From positions 1 to 40,863 of the forward strand of contig CAJNOQ010000800.1 of NCBI GenBank assembly GCA_905250885.1: DNA of 40,863 nt, in the 5' to 3' direction. The position numbers were made by a program, and so were the translations under genes. Below are positions 7,913 through 22,519 of the stretch, in pieces. The first letter of the stretch is position 1, and each line of letters opens with the position of its first letter. Source of the stretch: Didymodactylos carnosus. Lineage: Eukaryota > Rotifera > Eurotatoria > Philodinida > Philodinidae. The notes below the pieces were generated by a model, which made no database searches, was not told where the DNA came from, and worked only from the letters and a program-made list of their open reading frames with translations.

Positions 7913-10900
7913 TGATAGAATCCTGCTGTTCTAATGTATCCCTACCATACTGTTATTCATTCAAATTTTAGCGGAAAATGGCTGCACTTAGAATCACAGA
8001 ATATATGGATAGTTCTAAGAATTAGTCAATAAAAACTACTTCATACCCTACTTCTTAAAAACCAATATCAACTTTTAAAATGTTTTTGCATCAGTGTGTA
8101 GACAATAGGTGGCTCTACTATCCTTGTTAATTTGATTTTGTTAATCTTGTTAATTAAGTATTTTTAGTTAAAGACGGATGAGAACTAGTAAAACTACGAA
8201 AAAACTCTCGACTACTGTCTCTTTCCTACTATAGTACTTTATTTTTAGTTTTTGCTCATACCGCAATTTCTACTTTAAAAACTATAAGACTATTACTATA
8301 GCCTATTATTTTGTCACGTAACATTGGATAAAACCTTTTTTTGTTTGTGAATCATCATAATCTAGTTTACCGTTTAGTGGACAATATACTTCAGTTAAGT
8401 ACATAAAATTATGGACTTTTGTTTCCTCTGAAATTGTATTGATGATATGGAAATAAACAGCGAAAATGGAAAACTGATCACTTTTTTCATGTGACATCAA
8501 TTTTTAATCCTTAATCTAATTTTTTTCACATTTCTCTGAAAAGACAAACAATACTGTAACCTCTTTTTTATTTAAAATTATTCTCAGAAATACATTGAAC
8601 ATGGACATCGAAGTCAATGCAGATGTATGACCGATGTATTAAATACCTCATAATAAATCTTCAAGACATCAGTGGCAATAGTGACTAACAATTTTTATCT
8701 TTTTCGTGTTTTGGTGAATTTTTTAAAACAGAGTAACTTATTTAGCAGTAAAACTCATTTCCTCTGTAGATCACTTGGCCTAAAATAAATCATACTGAAA
8801 ATCTATTAGGTAGGGCATTTTTGTATATTATAGATGTAACATTTTTTTATAATACAAATAAATTCAAAATAGAATATCCAATCATTTGTTGTTAGTACGG
8901 TAGAAAAAAGGAATAAAGGTCTCAGACTCACAATAATTTGTACACAATCAATTCAAAATGTAGAAGTTTTCGAGCATTATCAGTTATTATCTACGATACA
9001 TCTGGTATGTAACTCTTTAAAAACTAGAATTCTATTTCAATATTTTCTTGTTGAATATTGTACTTTAGAATCCTTTTGCCAACAATTATCAACTTTGTAT
9101 GTAGAAAACCACAACTTTAACATTACAGAGATAACTGATGATAAATAGCCGATGTTAAAATATATTGTTGTCATCTGTGTTTTGCTCATTAAATGAGATG
9201 TTTTTTAAGACCTTATTATAATCTAAGCGCCTTGTTCTTGCCATTATTGACTTCTTTCTCATGTAAGTATTGAACAACAGTCAGTTACATAATGTTAATA
9301 ACCAATTAATGAATGTTGATGTATAATCAAATTGGAACACAGTACATAGGGAGAATTTGTTCATAAAATGATCGACCAGATGTCAATAACTAGAAATCAT
9401 TGTGACTTTCTGCTACAGTTTTAACCACAATAAGAAATGAAAATTATTGTGAGGAGTAAACGAAGTATTATGTTATTCAGCAGTTAAATATATATAAGAA
9501 AATGATAATAATTTCGATGGAAGAAGATTGTCGTTCTTTATGACAATAGTTTGTTCAAAAAAACGATTTTGGTTGTCTCGTGAAAACAAGCAGATAACTT
9601 TACTGGCAAATAAGATTAATTAAGAAAGTCGTTTAAAAGAGTGCCACGACAGTGTGTATATTCGATTGTCCTTTTCTAAATGATATATCATCTGTTTACA
9701 CTCGACTATGCAAATCTGTTGTCAGTATGATAGAATTGAAAAATCTATAAAATAAAACATAAACAAAGATTATTTTATATGATGACAAACTATCATTTTG
9801 AAATTTTTTTGGAAAATCAATTTCATTTAGTTTCTTAACAACTAATATAAATATAATTCGTTTTTCTAACAATTGAAGTTAACAGTATCATGATAATAAG
9901 ATACAAGTAGTAGATGTAGCTGTATGTCAGAGATGTTTTTTACCATGTTACCGACTTTGTTCTGCTATACATCATATATACATACACATGCACAGACACA
10001 ATTGTTCGATGATATTTTGATAAGAGAATGACTAATGGTACAATTAGCTACATGTTTTGATTGAATGACATTTCAATATCGTTTCTCAGTGATATTTTCC
10101 ATTTGTTATGGTAGAATGATCTCTCTTATTTATTAGCTACATATTTATTCACTATCATTATTTTCTTGTTCAACGTACACAATTCTGGTACAATAAGAAA
10201 ACAAAAAAATGATTATTAGTCATCATCTATCGATGAAAATTCAGTTATTAAATCGATTTTCATTAGATAATCTAGTTCTTAGGTTAAACAATGATAATCT
10301 TAATTACTATGAAAACTTGAAAAATGTTATTTATGCCCAATAAGTAAGCATGGTAGAAAATCATGTATTTATGTTTCAACAATGACGAGTAATGTGAGTG
10401 AACGATCAATATCCATTTGTAACTCAATCATATTGGTTCTCATGTTCAGCATGTAGAGATAGAAAAGTCGAACAAATGTTTCAGTAATGTGAGCTAAATT
10501 TTTATCTACACATTTCGTTTCTTCCTTTTGTTATTTGTAACTAATCAATTGACTTAAACGATGGTTTTAGAGTTATTACTATATTAGCCTTAATAGTTTC
10601 ATAAATAGCTGAATTCCGATGTATTATATTCAAATATAAATATGCCACGACACTATTAGTAGTAGATCATCAAATACACCAATTCACGATGATGTCTTAT
10701 ATCATTTTTTTTCTCAAAATTGCTAGATAGATATGACTATTTAATTAATCATCCTCTACAAGATATATTAATATAATAAAACGTGCTATTTCAAGGTAAA
10801 ATTATATCAAAAATGATTTGTCAATCGTTTTTGACAATGAATAAAAAAAATATTGTAGTGTCTTGATTGACATATACTCATTTCTCAAAATCAACTTTAC

Positions 10901-13900
10901 TGTACATCTACATATTGAACATATACAAGTGCAATTGGAATGAAATCTGTTCTGACAGTGGATGTCATCAAATAACTATTGTATATTTCTTTCTACACAA
11001 AAAGAAGTATTAACTGGTGATCTATAAGTATTCTTTTGTTAAAATTTTTGAAAAATCAAATCAATCACCATGGAATAAAGAGAAATATTTTATTCATTTT
11101 TGATTGTCTAAATGTATGAAAAAAAAACAAAATTGAACTGTATAGACGATAAAGGCGGGATTATATCACAAATATCTTAAACAATGATTACTGGTTTTAT
11201 TATTTCATAAACAATATAAAACTTACTTAAATTGACTACAATTATTACTAACACAGTTCTAATAATAATCGTTTGAATATTACTCTGTGTGTGCTTTTAA
11301 ATTGAATAGATTAATGCTCAATTCAAATCTTGCGTCAAAACTATGAAAATTTTAAAACGTTCAATCAACATGCGAAGAGAATCACAAGAATTCTACATTG
11401 GTCATGTATGACTGTGATGTTCAATGCTCTTTGATCCTTCAAGACAAATTTTTCATGGTGAATACTATCGTTTGAGAATATCCAGTCTTAAAAATTAGCA
11501 TTAAGAAATTGAACAAGTTACTGCTGTCTGTGTTCTTAGATCAGCAGGGAGTTAGTGCTTCACAGTGACATCATCAATCGGATGTGTTAAAAAATCATAA
11601 TAATCCCTGGTCATCTTCCAACAAGACGACATAGGGCGGAGATTTTTTTGTCTAACACGAATACATCAAAAAAATATAATGGTAGTATAATTTCTCCCTC
11701 TACATATAACAATTGATTTCCTCTCTTCTTTCTTATGTCAGTCATGTTATATATTTGACTTTATAAAAAAGAAACTTATTGATGCTGTAAGACGCACATT
11801 GTTTGACTGTAAGGTAAACTGGATATTTCCTGCGTATGCAATTCTATTTTAAAGTGCACTTTTTAAATGACCAATGGTTCACATCCGGCTGTATGTCTCG
11901 TTGAAAAATTTGTTCGAAACGAGACTTCTTGTATATTACAGATAAGAGAAGAAAAAAAAAACTTATTATATGATTAATATTAAAAATAGATTATGTCATT
12001 CATCATTGGGAAAATAGAGAAAGTACAGACAACTCTTTTACTTTTACAAAATAATACATATATATATATATAGTTACTAATTACAGTTCTAAAACTAATT
12101 AACTCACGATAGTTAATTATACTTCATTCTATACTAAAAGCAATAGTTAGATGTTCGTTATATTGAACAAAATTCAATTAGTCATTATCACATTTTGCAT
12201 GAATTTTACTAATCTTTTTACCGTTGTATATTTGTAGAAAATCCTCACTCAAGTATACATCGAGATTAAAAATCTAAAAAGCTATGCACCTTTTGGCAAT
12301 TTTAATTAGAGATCACTTCCCGTTGTTGAAGATAATTATATTGATTAAGTCTATGTCCAAATAGACGAAAAGAAGTTCAATGTATTTAATATAGGAATAA
12401 ATAATTTATAATCCAAAGAGATTATATAGCGACTAGAAAGATTTTGGATAAGTCATTTTTTCCTTTTTTCTACGTTTAAAATCTATCTATAACATAGATT
12501 ATAGAAATATTTCAAAGATATATATACTCATTTAATATTATCTAATGAGAAAATAACAGTTAGTCATATAAACAAAACAAATGTACTTGATAAAAGAATG
12601 AAATTATTTATTGTGGACATGTTCATAGGTGGATACGTTTTTTTCTTTTTTTAATATTTAATTTTAAGAATAGAAATGTATGAAACAAACTGAAGTGTCA
12701 ATTCGAACGTGTATGATGCTAGATTATAGGAGTTTACATAAATAAGTTCAATGAACGGTACAACATTCATTTTTTTTTCAACTTAAAAGTTTTCTGCGTA
12801 CATATACATGTTCAATTGTTTATGTATATGAAAGTAGAATAAATTCGAGTACATACGTACATCTTTGATGATGTAAACGAAAATTTTTTTTATTCGGATA
12901 CAATATTAACAAATTTCATAGAGTTTCAATCAGATCGTTTTAATGTATCTTTTGCAAATAGATCTGTATATCTTCTATAATGATTATAGGAAAACAAAGA
13001 AAAAGAAAATGAAAAACGAAGATGGAGGTGTTAACTAACGGGGTTTTTCTTCTTCTTTTTCTTTATAATAATCGGTGTATCATGTTACGATTTAAATGTA
13101 TAGACGATACTAAATGATAAGTTCATTTTTATGACGATTTTATAATATAATCAAAAGTCGATACATAGACTTTGAATTGATTAAAGTCAGATTAATTTTG
13201 GCTATAGGCAGCTAGCTGTTTTTCCTATTTTTTTTATTAAAAGTGAAGAATCTTTAGAAATGTTAGAATAATAGTTTAAATTTTCAATTAACAGACTAAC
13301 AGGATCAGAAATATGATTAGAGCTTAAATATTTCATGCAACCTGCCATTCTTTGACTCTCATATCTGACATATTCATTCATCTTCTCATAAATAGTGATT
13401 TTTAAACGATGTGTTGAAATACGTATATATTTGTACATAAACCAGCCGTTTTTGTGACCTTTTTAAACACGAAAGAAATGTAATTTATAATGGTCAATAA
13501 AGATTGTATAATAATAATGTCGTGCAAATAGTATGTTTAAGAAATAAGAATTTGAAGAAACAAAAACCAAAAGATCATCTAGATTGTATATTACCTTGGA
13601 AAGACAAAGATCATTATGATAACACTATTTATAATATCATTTTCTTTTCATGGTTAACTGTTGCGTGACAAAAATTAGAAAATGATATCTTTCTTAGTGG
13701 TCAACATTATTCATTTGATATAATATTTTTGGACTAAAAATCACACACTGATAAAAAAAAAAAAATGAAGGCATATTGTTGGATTCAAATGTACAAGAAA
13801 AAGTCTCTGATTTCTTTATGAAATCGATTTTACATATGTAAAACATGAATCTCAAGAAATTTTTAGTAATCACGTGTCATTTATGAAAAGAATACAAGTA

Positions 13901-15613
13901 ACAATAGAGGAAACAATTTTGACTATAAAACAATCGTTAAGCTCAAATTTAGAATTAGTAGTCTCTTTTTATGTACAATTATTCTCATCTATAATTTGTT
14001 TCGTTTAATATGATACTAATTAACTTCTCTTGAGACACATTGCACAGCATGTTCAATCTCAAAAAAACAAAAACAATCAAAATGTCTTCTTGGCGAACTA
14101 ATTAACTACAATTGTATGACCTTGTTTTGATAGTAATCATTTCTATCGCAAGTTAATTAAGATGCGGTTAGTTTACAACAGGCACACATCTGGTAAAGAT
14201 TGTTTCTTTCTCTCTCTCTCTCTCTCTTTCTCTCTTCCTCTCGCTCATGAATACAACTGTATTTTGCGTCTAAACATCACCGTTAAGTTTCGAGAAAGGA
14301 ACCGGTTTAAATCTACATCCGTATTTGTTTAACTGATGTACAAACATTTAAAAGAGAAAAAATTAATTTCAAAAATCCCGCTCACATATATTCACAATAT
14401 TCACAGTTAACATACAATTGTCAAGTTATATAATAATAACAAATGAAAATCGTCATAGTAAGAGAGAAAAAAAAAATGTTAATAACAAGGAAAACACGTC
14501 GTAACAATTGGTTGTCAGTGATGAATAAAAACATAATAAGACTATAGCAAGTACCACCATGTTTTAATAATGGTAATAAAAAATAAAAAATTTTACACAC
14601 ATGCGAAAAAGCGAGAACAAATTGTTATATCTTATCGATGTTATTGAATAAATGAACATCGACTCTCATTATATAGTCACTCACACAGCTAACAAAACTG
14701 ACAATTATTATTAAAATAACTTTCGTCTCAAACAAAGCTGTGCTAGAAATAAATGACCAGATTAAAATTATCGGTTATAATAGACATTATTAGAAATATC
14801 TTTGAAAAAAAAACGAAGCAAATAAATATCTAACTGGCACGATTAAGTACTAGAATAATCTTTGTATTGAAATTATGTGATTAATCAGAATAGAGTAACA
14901 AATTTTTGCATCCCCGATGACATACGACTCATAAATTTCTGTTTTTTGACTTAGTAATGAGAGAATAGAATTAAATGAAAATAATTGAGAGCAATCGTAC
15001 TCTTTAGATACAAAAATAATTGACTTTCATTTAAGGTGAATTTATTTTGTCTTAAATTAGTTTTCATTGATTAAAATACAAAATCAATACTGAATGATAC
15101 TCTAATTCCTGATTCATCTGTTCACCATTTTATTCCACACCTAACTTATATATGGAAATTTATATTTGCTGTATAAAATTCTCAAAAATGATTCAAAGAC
15201 AGAGTTTTTATTTATTTGTGTTTGAAAATTCTTTAAAAAACAACAACAAAAAAACATTTAGTTCTCTCTCTATATATACATACGCACATACACATACTAT
15301 ATGAATGAGAATATCTGACAATGAACAAATTATCAGAAACACATATACAGTTAAAATGGGAAGAAACAGGTAAAATAATAAATCAACAACTAAGAATAAA
15401 CAAACAAAAATGCACATAAAAGGGCACGTGCAGTATGAGAGAAAAGTCACTGCAATATCCATAATGACAAAGCTTGATGGAAAAATAAAACATAAAAAAG
15501 TAAAACCGGTAGATGAACGAACTCTAGGCAGATAAAATTTTGCTATCCCTTTAAAATATCTTTTTATAATAAAACTTGTCAATCCACAATTGTAATTTGC
15601 TTAAAAGATAACT
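7913..15613. other. Gene-poor, AT-rich 7.7-kb stretch
   Basis: No exon chain, RNA gene or intact transposon could be supported. Open frames are short, isolated and biased by A/T runs; the longest, 78 codons at 13202-13438 (minus), has no recognisable family or splice context. A (TA)n tract lies near 12057-12072 and a CT-rich microsatellite at 14204-14245. The region could hold distal regulatory elements of the protocadherin-like gene, but nothing in the sequence shows this directly. Confidence 0.4.
14204..14245. repeat. CT microsatellite
   Basis: About 40 bp of pure and slightly interrupted (TC)n, ending in a tcctctcgctc variant. Confidence 0.85.
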
Positions 15614-15766
15614 GTTACAGTCAGGGATTCCAAATCCAAAACACAAAAATCAGAAAAACCTGAGAAAAAGAAGTAGAAAATCAGTAGACCTTAAAACGAA
15701 AAAAAGAGTAGAAACGTGACAGAAAACGTTCCAAAAATCAGAAGATCTGGAATCCCTGGTTACAGT
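15614..15766. mobile_element. Small hAT-type MITE with perfect 8-bp target duplication
   Basis: The element covers 15622-15758 (137 bp). The left end CAGGGATTCCAAATC and the right end gatctggaatccctg are inverted copies with one mismatch over 15 bp. It is flanked on both sides by gttacagt (15614-15621 and 15759-15766). The 8-bp duplication and the CAG-type ends are diagnostic of hAT-mediated insertion. It is too short to encode anything, so it must have been moved by a transposase made elsewhere. The perfect duplication suggests a fairly recent insertion. Confidence 0.88.
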
Positions 15767-15783
15767 TGATGTCGAGTGAGGGC

Positions 15784-16011
15784 TTAAAAGCCTCTCGATG
15801 GATCAAAAACTGTCATTATTACCTGACATATAGATAAAGTAACCCATCTTTTCTTATGTTCTATAGATGAACAACTAATTAAAAAAAAAAAATGTAAAAA
15901 TCGCTTGAATGCTTCGGCTCTTTTTCCACATTCTTTTAACAAGCGTATCGCTTCTCTGTGGTCCAATTCTAGAGATATTTCAAGCTGATATTGGTCTCGT
16001 AAATGAAACAT
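15784..16011 (-). pseudogene. Possible orphan exon or gene remnant
   Basis: On the minus strand a good acceptor (gattaacag) is followed directly by ATG and about 38 residues of complex composition (DQYQLEISLELDHREA, then RLLKECGKRAEAFKRFL). The frame then runs into an A/T homopolymer region. No donor follows where expected. It lies just past the stop codon of the protocadherin-like gene and next to a MITE. It could be a fragment of a broken gene or chance; no family is recognised. Confidence 0.2.
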
Positions 16012-16240
16012 CTGTTAATCACTAATACAAGGTCGATTGGTATTCAAGTGTCATAGAGTGTGATCACTTGAAAAACAGTCCGACAACCTTCAAAAGGCAC
16101 AAAATGACTACACCGTAGAGGATACATGAATGTATTCTGATCTGATTATTTTCTAACAATGCCTTGCCGCTGCCATGTTCAATAGAAGAAAAAAAAAAGA
16201 GCACCGGTAAACTTACAAGATGTGTATCTTTTATCTCTTT

Positions 16241-19200
16241 CTATAAATAGTATTCATTTAATGGTGTTATATTTAATGTTGTACTATTCAATATTTTCCG
16301 GTATTCATCTTCACTCTTAAAAAAATCCATTGAATCGTCTTTCTTTGTTGGAGATAATTTCGATTGTTGTTGTTGCTGTTGTTGTTCTCTCAAACGTCTA
16401 ATATGAATCATATGTGACAATTTTTGCTCTGGTATTATTGGTGAATCATGATTAGGAGCAGTCAATTGTGTTTTATATTGTTGAGTGTAATTACGAGATG
16501 TTTGACACGTCGTTATAAGAGCAGCAGACGAATTATTATTATTGTTATTATTATTAGTAGTACTGTTACGATTAGTTAAGACGGGACGAGAAGATCTTGT
16601 CAATGAATTTGTTAATGTTGCATGATGTTTTAATGAGGATGTTGTCTGTGGATGATAATGATGAGTATTGTTGTTATTGTTGTTATTCGTCGTAGACGAT
16701 AATGAAGAACAAAATGGAGAAGGGATATTAATATCGTTATCTTTTTGGATAATAATATAATTTTCATTCAAAAGAATTTTACCAGTTTCTGTTGACTCAT
16801 TGGTAGCGATGGATGTTGATGGATGTACAACACCATCGTTTGACGATGTTAAACGACCATTATGATACATTTCCATATCAGAACTTCCATAACAACTATC
16901 ATTATATGAGCTACCATCATTCACTGTGTCCTCACTAGTTCGAGCACTAGCAGCCATCGAAGCTTGCAATTTATTGTAAGGGCTGTTGTTATCTAAACAA
17001 GATTTAAAAGACTACTAAATATCATGTAATTATGAGCAATATTTAGTACATACCACTATCACGACTTGCTGAACCGCTACCGCCTATGGAATTATCATTT
17101 AGCAGACAATGACTCTGAAAGTACAGAAAAATATTTTAAAATACAACAGCTTATTTTAGACCTGCTGTTATAATGAGAGGAGTATCTGATTGGTGACAAA
17201 TGTAATACAATTAGACTTTTTTGCAGGCATATATAACCACAATATCAACTATTGATAGACAGAGAATTTTGCTTTTTAAGTCCTCAAGGATCAACAAGTA
17301 GGCTCAGCAGTTAATATTCATATAGTAGGGGCACTTCAGTTTAAGGATATTATAGAAATTCTCTTTCTTATGTTTTATTAGTGTTAGTTAAACAGACTCG
17401 AATAGGTCTATTTTGACCCTTAAATATAAATGTGAATAGAAAAACCATTTACGTATGAATGAGAGAAAGAGTGTATATCAATTGACTTAAACAAAAAAGC
17501 GGATTATACTAGAGTAGACATATTCATTAAACACACTATAGACATATAAATGAAAAGAATAACATTATAATCAGGTATAGCAAAGACAATGAGATGGCAC
17601 GTGCTTTTTTTTCATTTATTTGTCTGGTAGAAACTAGATCAGTACGTTTTGTTTTGTTTAAAAAGATTTACTATTCATCATTGTTATTTACTAAATTCTG
17701 TATAGAACAATAGGCGGAGACAGACACTCATACAGAAGAAGAAGAAGTAGAAGAGAAAGAAAAAAAGTTCATTTTGTGATGACAGGTAGATGTATTGTTC
17801 ATAAAGAAAGGTCGAACATATTATTCGTAGAAAAACCTATACAAACAACACATTACGATATTTTTGCTAACCTGAACTTTATACACTAACAGAACGATTG
17901 AACTTTTATTGACTTAAATATATGCGTGTATACGCAGTGCCTCAAGGTTATGTCATTTTCATAATACACACACACACAAAAAAAGTTCAATTTATTGAAT
18001 AAGTAGAAAGAATAATGTGATAGTATACTGAACTCAAGGCTAAGATCACCATTTTTCATACGGATGAACATTATTAACAGGAAAAAAAAGAAAGTAACTA
18101 TAAGTATGAAAAAATGTTAATTCTATTATAGACACATGGGTTGTTATTGAACAAGAATGTTCAATTAGAACTCGAAGAAGAAAGAAAAGAAATCTTATAA
18201 AAATTTATTTGATATATTTAATTGAACTAGAAAAAGATTAAATTTCTACTTATATATCATCAACTAAATCATCTCGCTCATTTGAAAATAAATTAATGAA
18301 AGGATAGATAACTATAGTGTCTTGTTGAATACTAATAAACATCTTTAATATGATTGTCTTATCAAACTTTTTAAATCTTTTGTTTTCCATTTATACACCA
18401 TATATTTAAATTAGAATTGTATACTTTTATGTTCATCATCAGTTTTTCGTTTTCCTCCTTCTTTCGAACTATAGACATCATGATCATATTTTCAAGTATT
18501 AGAAAATATATTCATATATCATTGCAAATATCTCAAATGACAAAAAAAGTTTGTTGAACATCTGTAACACGTGTAAGTTGAACAATATAGATCATTAACT
18601 TCTGTACATATATCGTATAGATGTGTTTGATAGATCGTTCAAAAAGAACAAAAAGTACCCTATTATTAATATCATGTTTCTTTAATTATCAAAAGAATAA
18701 CCTTACTTTTAACAACTATTCACAAGTAATAGGTAAACATTACTAAATTTTTGATTTATCTGTAATAAAAAGTGTCTCTATAGATGAAAGTACTTTAAAT
18801 AGAACAATATTACTCAAAAATTATGTTATATACAAATAAGTGATAAAAAAAATAACAACTTACTTCAGCATAATAAACTCCTTTTCTATTTGACTGTGAT
18901 GTTGTTAATAATGCAAAACGTTTATTATTTGAATTTTTTACTAAACATGATTTGGGTTTTTCTATAACATTTTCATGATGTTCCAATAGATTTTTGGTTT
19001 TATTTTGATTATTTTGACGAATTTTAATCCATTTTAAAAATCGTTTTCGACACGATATACAAGAAATAAAACAGATAATAATGAGAATAATACAAAATAG
19101 AATAACTGTGATAAAAATAATAAACATTTCCATTGTTAATTTTTGATCTTTTAAATTATTTGTTGTTTTAACAAGATATGTCTCTTTAACTGTCATTGTT

Positions 19201-21545
19201 GTAGAAACAGTTGTTGTTTTTGATCGATAATTTAATAAGATTTCATTTCGTGATAAAATATTATCATAGATAAGAAGTCGAATTGTTTCATAGGTTAATT
19301 TTGAATATGGTTGTTCATTATCATTAATTATAATTGATAATTCATAGATTCCATTCAAATCTTTATTTAAAATTTCTAATGTACCATTTGAATTTAAATT
19401 AAATAATGATAATACAGTTTCATTACGTTGATTTTTATCAAATTGAAATGTTAAATTCGATAATAATGATCGATCATTATCATTAGCATGTAGAATAAAC
19501 GATGATGCATTCAAAATATTAATATAAGCATTTATACTATATTCATCTTGTTTTGGCCATACTAAATCTGGTTTATATTCATTTACACCTAAATTTTAAT
19601 ATATATATACATATATCATTTTTATCTTTCATTCTAAACTATTTTCTTTTACCTTGTAAACAAACTTGAACATTTGTTGTTGAATTTAAACGTATTGGTT
19701 GTCCATTATCTATGGCTAATACAATCATTTCATAACATGTTATATTAACATCAAAATCTAATTGATCATTTGTAAATAATTCTCCAGTTAACTTTGTAAT
19801 AATAAATTTGTCATTATTTAATATTTTATATTCAATTAAACTATTATTTCCATCATCTTTATCGAACGCTCGTACAAATCCAATTGATGTATTTAATGGA
19901 CTATCTTCTCGTACATCATTGAATATATAAGATTGTTTTTCAAAAATTGGATGATGATCGTTAATGTCACTTACATGAATTATATAAGATACATTAGTTG
20001 ATAGATGAGTAGGATAACCATTATCTTCAGCTTTTATTGTTAAATTATATAATGATTTTTCTTCATGATCAACTTTTTGTAAAAGTTTTAATTCACCTAA
20101 TAGAAAAAAAAATAAAATAAAATAATAAAAAATAAAAATTAAGATAAAAATAAAAATTTACCGGTTGCTGAGTTGATATAAAAATGATGTTGATCATTAC
20201 TATCATCACTAATCAATTGATACGTTATACGACCATTTTCATTTGAATCAAGATCTATCGCTTTTACTCTTTTCAATTTAACATCTAACGTTTCTTCGGG
20301 TATAGTAATTTCATATATTTTCTCTTTAAATTTTGGATATTCATCATTAATGTCATTTATAATAATGTACAATTGTCTTGTGGTACGTTGTCGTTGTTTA
20401 ACACCAAGATCTTCGACAATAATTTGAATTCCATACGTTGATTTTATTTCACGATCAAATATTTGTGTTGTATACAGAGTAAACATATTTCCCAATGAAT
20501 TTGTTATATTTAACATTGATTTTATACGTTGATCATCATCTGTACTCTCTATCCAACATTTTACTTCACCATTAAGACCTGAATCTAAATCTTGTACAAT
20601 AATATGCATTAATAATGTTTGAACGGGAGTATCTTCACTAATGTAAAGAGTATCATTAGAGAGTAAAAAATATTCGGATATACGTAAATTCATTGTTGGT
20701 TGATTATCATTTTCATCTAAAAAATAAAATAAACATTAGTAAGTAAAAATAAGAGACAAATAAAAGTTTAATAGACAAACCTTCAACATTGATCATAATA
20801 GTACCATAAACAGGAACTGATCCCGGACCACAATCTTGTGCACTAATTTGTAGACGATATTCTTTATACTGTTCATAATCTAATTGTTTAATAAGAAATA
20901 ATTGTCCAGTTTCATCATCCAAACGAAATGGAAATAGTCGTTGTTCATCTTGACTATGTTTATTTGAAAAATTATATTTAACATGACCATTTTCATTTGA
21001 ATCATTATCATAAGCGTGAACTGTCAGTAATGGTTGAGTAAATGAGGGTACTTGTGATTCTGATATATTTATGATATATAATAATTTTTCAAATACAGGT
21101 ATATGATCATTAATATCAGTTATGTAGATTTTGACAGGTGTAGACGATGTTAAATTTCCACGATCTGTAGCAGTCAAATATAATTCATAATATGATTTCA
21201 TTTCACGATCAAGTGGTTCTGTTACATTGAGAGCTAAAATAAACTTTATTTAGAATGACATGAAATTAAACTAGTATTTGTTAATACCAATTTGATTTGA
21301 ACCAAATGACACAAGTTCAAACGGATTTAATCGTTTAGACGGACGATGATGTTGATGTTGATTTTGTTCAGTAGGTAAATGATCATCTAACCAATAAACC
21401 AATTCATCATCATCTCCATCTTTGTCGGTCGCACTCGGTATTGGCAACACATGGCCAACTATGAGTAAAAAAGATAACAATGTTTTGTAGATCTGAAAAT
21501 TGTACAGAACCAAAAATGCTGCCTATTTTTTCATTTCTACAACCG

Positions 21546-21584
<39 letters not shown>

Positions 21585-22519
21585 TCTTTGACAGAAATGA
21601 TAATTGGATCTGGGTATAAAATTAATCGAACAACATATAATATTTCCTGCTATTAATGTTTGTTATAGAGATTTTAATACAACATCATTATGAATCCAGT
21701 CTCTTTAATAATTTTATAAGTTATAACTGTAATTGGGAGCAATTTCAATAAACTTGGAATGTCAAGACTCCATAAGACACATTAACATAGATGATCTTGA
21801 AATTATTAATTGTCATTCAGATGTCATAAAAATTCTTTAAAAAATTATTTTCTCTATATCATATTTGATTAAGTTCAGAAATTGTTTCTGTCAACATTAT
21901 TTAGCAAATCAAATAGATTATATAAATTCTCTACTTAAGATAATTTCTTATCCTGATAAAATATACTAGGATAGTTATTATTATTATCATCTCATATTAA
22001 CTCATTCTATATTTAATCTTTAGAAATCAAATTTTCTTATAAGTGTGTATAGGATGATTTTATCTTACCTGGTACACCTTCACTAATATTTAATTCAATT
22101 TTATCTTCAAATTGTGGTCTAAATTCATTGACATCTTCAACATTTAATATTAACGATATTATATCTTTTGGTTGTCCACCAAATTCTTTTAATACAAAAT
22201 CCATTTCAATTTCACATGGACGACATATAGATTTTTCACATAATTTAATTCGACAAAATTCTTCACGATCAATTAGTCTAGATGTTCGTAATTTTTGACC
22301 ATCAACAAGAAAATATGTAGCATAAAGTGAATTTGAATTTAAAAATTCTATTGTTTGTTGTCCAGATTGATATGATGAATTTAACATTTCATCTAATGAT
22401 GTAACAGTATGATATAAATCAACATTTTCTTTAACAGATGAACGATATTTTAAACGAGGTGCACCAATACTAAGTTTGATTAATATCATTAAAATAATAA
22501 TAAGATGACGAGTATTCAT
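16241..22519 (-). CDS. Protocadherin-like single-pass adhesion receptor (8 exons)
   Basis: Calcium-dependent cell-adhesion receptor at the plasma membrane. Exons by GT-AG borders: 22519-22069, 21458-21288, 21233-20781, 20716-20162, 20096-19653, 19588-18864, 17114-17054, 16992-16241. They sum to 3612 nt, giving an uninterrupted 1203 residues. A signal peptide lies at 1-20. Five linker motifs show cadherin repeats: VEDVNEFRP, ITDINDHIP, VEDENDNQP, INDINDEYP, VSDINDHHP; a sixth repeat and a degenerate one follow. Calcium-site words DRE, DxD and AxDxG recur. The membrane segment is about 846-871, followed by basic RKRFLKW. The cytoplasmic tail (about 330 residues) is Ser/Asn-rich, with runs of 7 and 8 Asn and 7 Gln, and ends NEYYL, a possible class II PDZ ligand. 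All introns are phase 1 except intron 6, which is phase 0. Introns 1 and 6 are long (610 and 1749 nt); the others are 54-65 nt. Exon 5 has no internal start and is easily missed. No known tail motif of vertebrate delta-protocadherins was recognised. Confidence 0.92.
21545..21584. repeat. Compound (CT)n(CA)n microsatellite in protocadherin intron 1
   Basis: About 28 bp of (TC)n followed by (AC)6, inside the first intron of the protocadherin-like gene. Confidence 0.9.

Noticed and set aside
13202..13438. 78-codon frame on the minus strand
   Set aside because: The peptide looks moderately complex, but there is no acceptor, partner exon or recognised family; chance is likely in 7.7 kb of AT-rich DNA.
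15208..15582. 124-codon hydrophobic open frame on the minus strand
   Set aside because: Its Leu/Phe/Val richness comes from A/T runs and an alternating purine/pyrimidine tract read backwards; there is no codon-like complexity or splice context.
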